From contig NW_019775612.1 in assembly GCF_001039355.2 (NCBI RefSeq), forward strand, positions 128,885 to 178,959: 50,075 nt of DNA. Reading direction: 5' to 3'. Below, piece by piece: positions 48,527 through 50,075 of the stretch; the stretch's first letter is position 1, and every line of letters begins with the position of its first letter. This DNA is from Lingula anatina (taxonomy: Eukaryota; Brachiopoda; Lingulata; Lingulida; Lingulidae). Below the pieces are notes generated by a model that was not told the DNA's origin, did not search any database, and worked only from the letters and a program-made list of their open reading frames with translations. Both the position numbers and the translations under genes were made by a program.

Positions 48527-48707
48527 TAAAAGAGATAGCAACTGTTCGTATGAGATTCTTATTTCGCAATAAATAGGCCTACATTGTAAACTGGACTTCA
48601 TTTGAATGTCGGAGTGGATTTATTAACCATTGGTAAGTATGGAAAAATCATCGTTTACCCAGGAAAATCCATTTTTGGTCAAAACGAACAGTTGTTATCC
48701 CTTTAAT
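48527..48707. mobile_element. MITE-like family A, short copy 4 with intact termini
   Basis: Left end AAAAGAGATAGCAACTGTTCG and right end CGAACAGTTGTTATCCCTTT form a 20-base inverted repeat with two mismatches. About 140 bp between them include the family core (CCATTGGTAAGTATGG, AGGAAAATCCATTTTTGG). This is the best-preserved termini of the family in the window. Confidence 0.78.
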
Positions 48708-49372
48708 AACCTGGCTCAAAATAAAATGATATCAGTTGCGCTCAGAAAGTGTGGAGATGGTCTCAGTAAAAGAGTTCTGTGTGATACGTAATTCAGCACA
48801 GTCACTGTCGTTTTAAAAAGTTTCAAATAAAGTCTTATTGCAATTGCCGTTGGGACAATTGTTAAATTCGACCAAAAATGATTCAATATAAATTGTATAG
48901 AAAAACAGATTTTGAAACATTTGCCTATCCTCTTCATTCTATTCAGTGCATCCCAAACCACTTACCGATTTTCACATTTTCAGTGCCAGAACAAACTTCT
49001 CTGTCATTTGGAGCTAATGTATGTGATTATCGAATATCTATTTCCTTTATAAAACTGAAGTTAAAATATGAGTGAGTCTTTAACTCAGCATTTAACACTG
49101 TATAATCAAGTAACATAATGCTGGTTCCTTTTCTATAATTCCGATATTGTTTTTTATGTACAGAAACAGTAGTGCCGTTAGCCTTTCTTGTAATCGCAGT
49201 TACTGCAAAGCAAAGTTGCCATTTTGCTTCAAACTCATGGTGCCAACGCGTTTTCGTTTTAGCGTCAAGTCACAAAACTTTCTTTGATTTGACCCATGAA
49301 TTTTAACCTCTTCCGGTCTTGAAAATAGTGTGTCTCTTCATAATACTCATCTTGAATATTAGGAGGGCAGAT

Positions 49373-49408
49373 AATGATGGAGGGAGGGAGAGAGAGAGGG
49401 AGGGGAGA
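49373..49408. repeat. GA-rich tract abutting the gene 3 stop codon
   Basis: GATGATGGAGGGAGGGAGAG and similar words run up to the stop codon of CUB-TM gene 3 on the other strand. Confidence 0.7.
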
Positions 49409-49596
49409 CTAGGAAGGAGGGTTCGGCTGAGCTTGTGGCGGCTGGGAGTACACGTAAGGCACACACTGTTGACGGGGATACGACACGTTCTGGAACTTCG
49501 GGTTCGCATACAACGGTTTTGCTCCTTGATTTTCTTGTTCTTGGCCTGTCAACTCGCCATATGACGGTGGAGGTCCATAACCCGCGTTTACTTGAC
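49409..49596 (-). CDS. CUB-TM array gene 3, last exon only (partial)
   Basis: Minus-strand terminal exon 49596-49409, entered in phase 1 after an AG acceptor and ending in TAG: 62 residues plus one split codon. It starts GQVNAGYGPPPSYGELTG, which aligns with GQINPGFGPPPAYSEVTS of array gene 2 at the same exon position and phase. It then has VSYPRQQCVPYVYSQPP, matching the YPQQ repeat region of gene 2. It therefore encodes the C-terminal cytosolic tail, with a PPSY WW-binding motif, of a third paralogue. The membrane and CUB exons must lie beyond 50075; none is recognisable in 49597-50075. Confidence 0.82.
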
Positions 49597-49885
49597 CTAA
49601 ATGGACATAGAAGAACGTAAAAAATATATTTTCCTTATATTTCTCAATTTAGCGCCACGCAAATAATTCCGAAGTCTTTATCTCCTTATGAATAAAATTT
49701 AAAAATCAGCACTTGTGAACAGATTTTAAAAACATTTATATGGGCAATAAAAGAGAAATTAATTGTTCAAATTCTTAAACAAATTCAATGTATGTTATAT
49801 ATAATGCTTAACGCTTTTTTTGCCATTTAATAACATGCTATCAATCAGTGTCAGTTCAGTGTGCATGCGCATCTTATTAGATTGT

Positions 49886-50000
49886 GTTAAAGGGATAATA
49901 ACTCTTTGTTTTGGCCAAAAAAAAAAAAGAATTTTCCTGGAGTAAACAACAATTTTCCCATACTTACCAATGGTTAATGAATCCATTTTTACATTCAAAG
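49886..50000 (-). mobile_element. MITE-like family A, inverted copy 5 (partial)
   Basis: Reading the minus strand gives the family core (CCATTGGTAAGTATGGG, GTTTACTCCAGGAAAATTC) and the right terminus GTTATTATCCCTTTAAC. The left end is not visible before the poly-T run. Confidence 0.65.
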
Positions 50001-50017
50001 TTAGTCCCTTTTTTTTT

Positions 50018-50023
50018 CTAAAA

Positions 50024-50075
<52 letters not shown>
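50018..50075. repeat. Long poly-T at the window edge
   Basis: Almost pure T for the last 58 bases, with AAAAAG near its start. Its true length cannot be judged. Confidence 0.85.

Larger units (their letters stand above)
46250..49408. other. Intergenic region between CUB-TM genes 2 and 3
   Basis: No additional gene is seen. Just upstream of the gene 2 start codon, TTTTTTTATAG on the sense strand could be the acceptor of a 5' UTR intron. Also present: a C-run and (GA)n tract near 46769-46861, a (TAA)n tract at 48038-48086, the family A element at 48527-48707 and presumably the 3' UTR of gene 3. Confidence 0.5.
49597..50075. other. Intron of CUB-TM gene 3 with element copy and terminal poly-T
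   Basis: No exon is visible. It holds a family A element copy in the inverse orientation (49886-50000) and ends in a poly-T run of nearly 50 bases, interrupted only at its start, at the window edge. Confidence 0.55.

Noticed and set aside
1-50075. CRISPR arrays, bacterial operons, rRNA or tRNA genes
   Set aside because: No regularly spaced repeats, no bacterial-style gene packing, and no tRNA cloverleaf or rRNA core that I could recognise by eye. A tRNA scan would be needed to exclude single tRNAs.

Overview
This window is eukaryotic, intron-rich DNA from an animal nuclear genome. Splice boundaries are GT/AG, introns run from about 0.1 to 3.9 kb, and the intergenic space is AT-rich and full of microsatellites and short inverted-repeat elements. 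The gene content (a DEG/ENaC channel, an LDLa/cysteine-rich secreted protein, an SLC49A4-type lysosomal transporter and a tandem family of CUB-like membrane proteins) suggests a marine invertebrate, probably a lophotrochozoan such as a mollusc or brachiopod. The species cannot be fixed from the sequence. All gene models were built by hand from exon phase continuity and have no transcript support.

Plus strand, left third. Positions 1-3300 hold no convincing gene, only a mariner-like transposase relic, a tandem duplication and a dispersed inverted-repeat element. A ten-exon DEG/ENaC channel gene (3443-14340, 500 aa, every splice phase consistent) follows a TATA box. Next is a two-exon gene (16654-17738) for a 204-residue secreted protein in which two LDL-receptor class A repeats alternate with three copies of an unassigned four-cysteine module. 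The stretch 18.1-22.4 kb holds only relics.

Minus strand, right two thirds. A two-exon gene (23766-22490) encodes a 56-residue secreted, strongly cationic peptide with six cysteines and has its own TATA box. An eleven-exon gene (34022-26132, 522 aa) is a clear SLC49A4/DIRC2-type major facilitator, with two CACGTG boxes about 0.4 kb upstream. Then comes a head-to-tail array of three paralogues (40191-35999, 46249-42920, and a third entering at 49596 whose 5' part lies beyond the window). Each complete copy has a signal peptide, a four-cysteine CUB-like ectodomain, one membrane helix and a proline-rich tail with a PPxY motif. Intron phases match exactly, except for one intron inside the CUB domain that only the middle gene has.

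There is no operon logic. The genes look independent apart from the tandem array, which is the best candidate here for an undescribed system: a locally duplicated family of putative receptors or adaptors with WW-domain/NEDD4-type docking tails. Several families of short inverted-repeat (MITE-like) elements sit in introns, 3' UTRs and between the paralogues.
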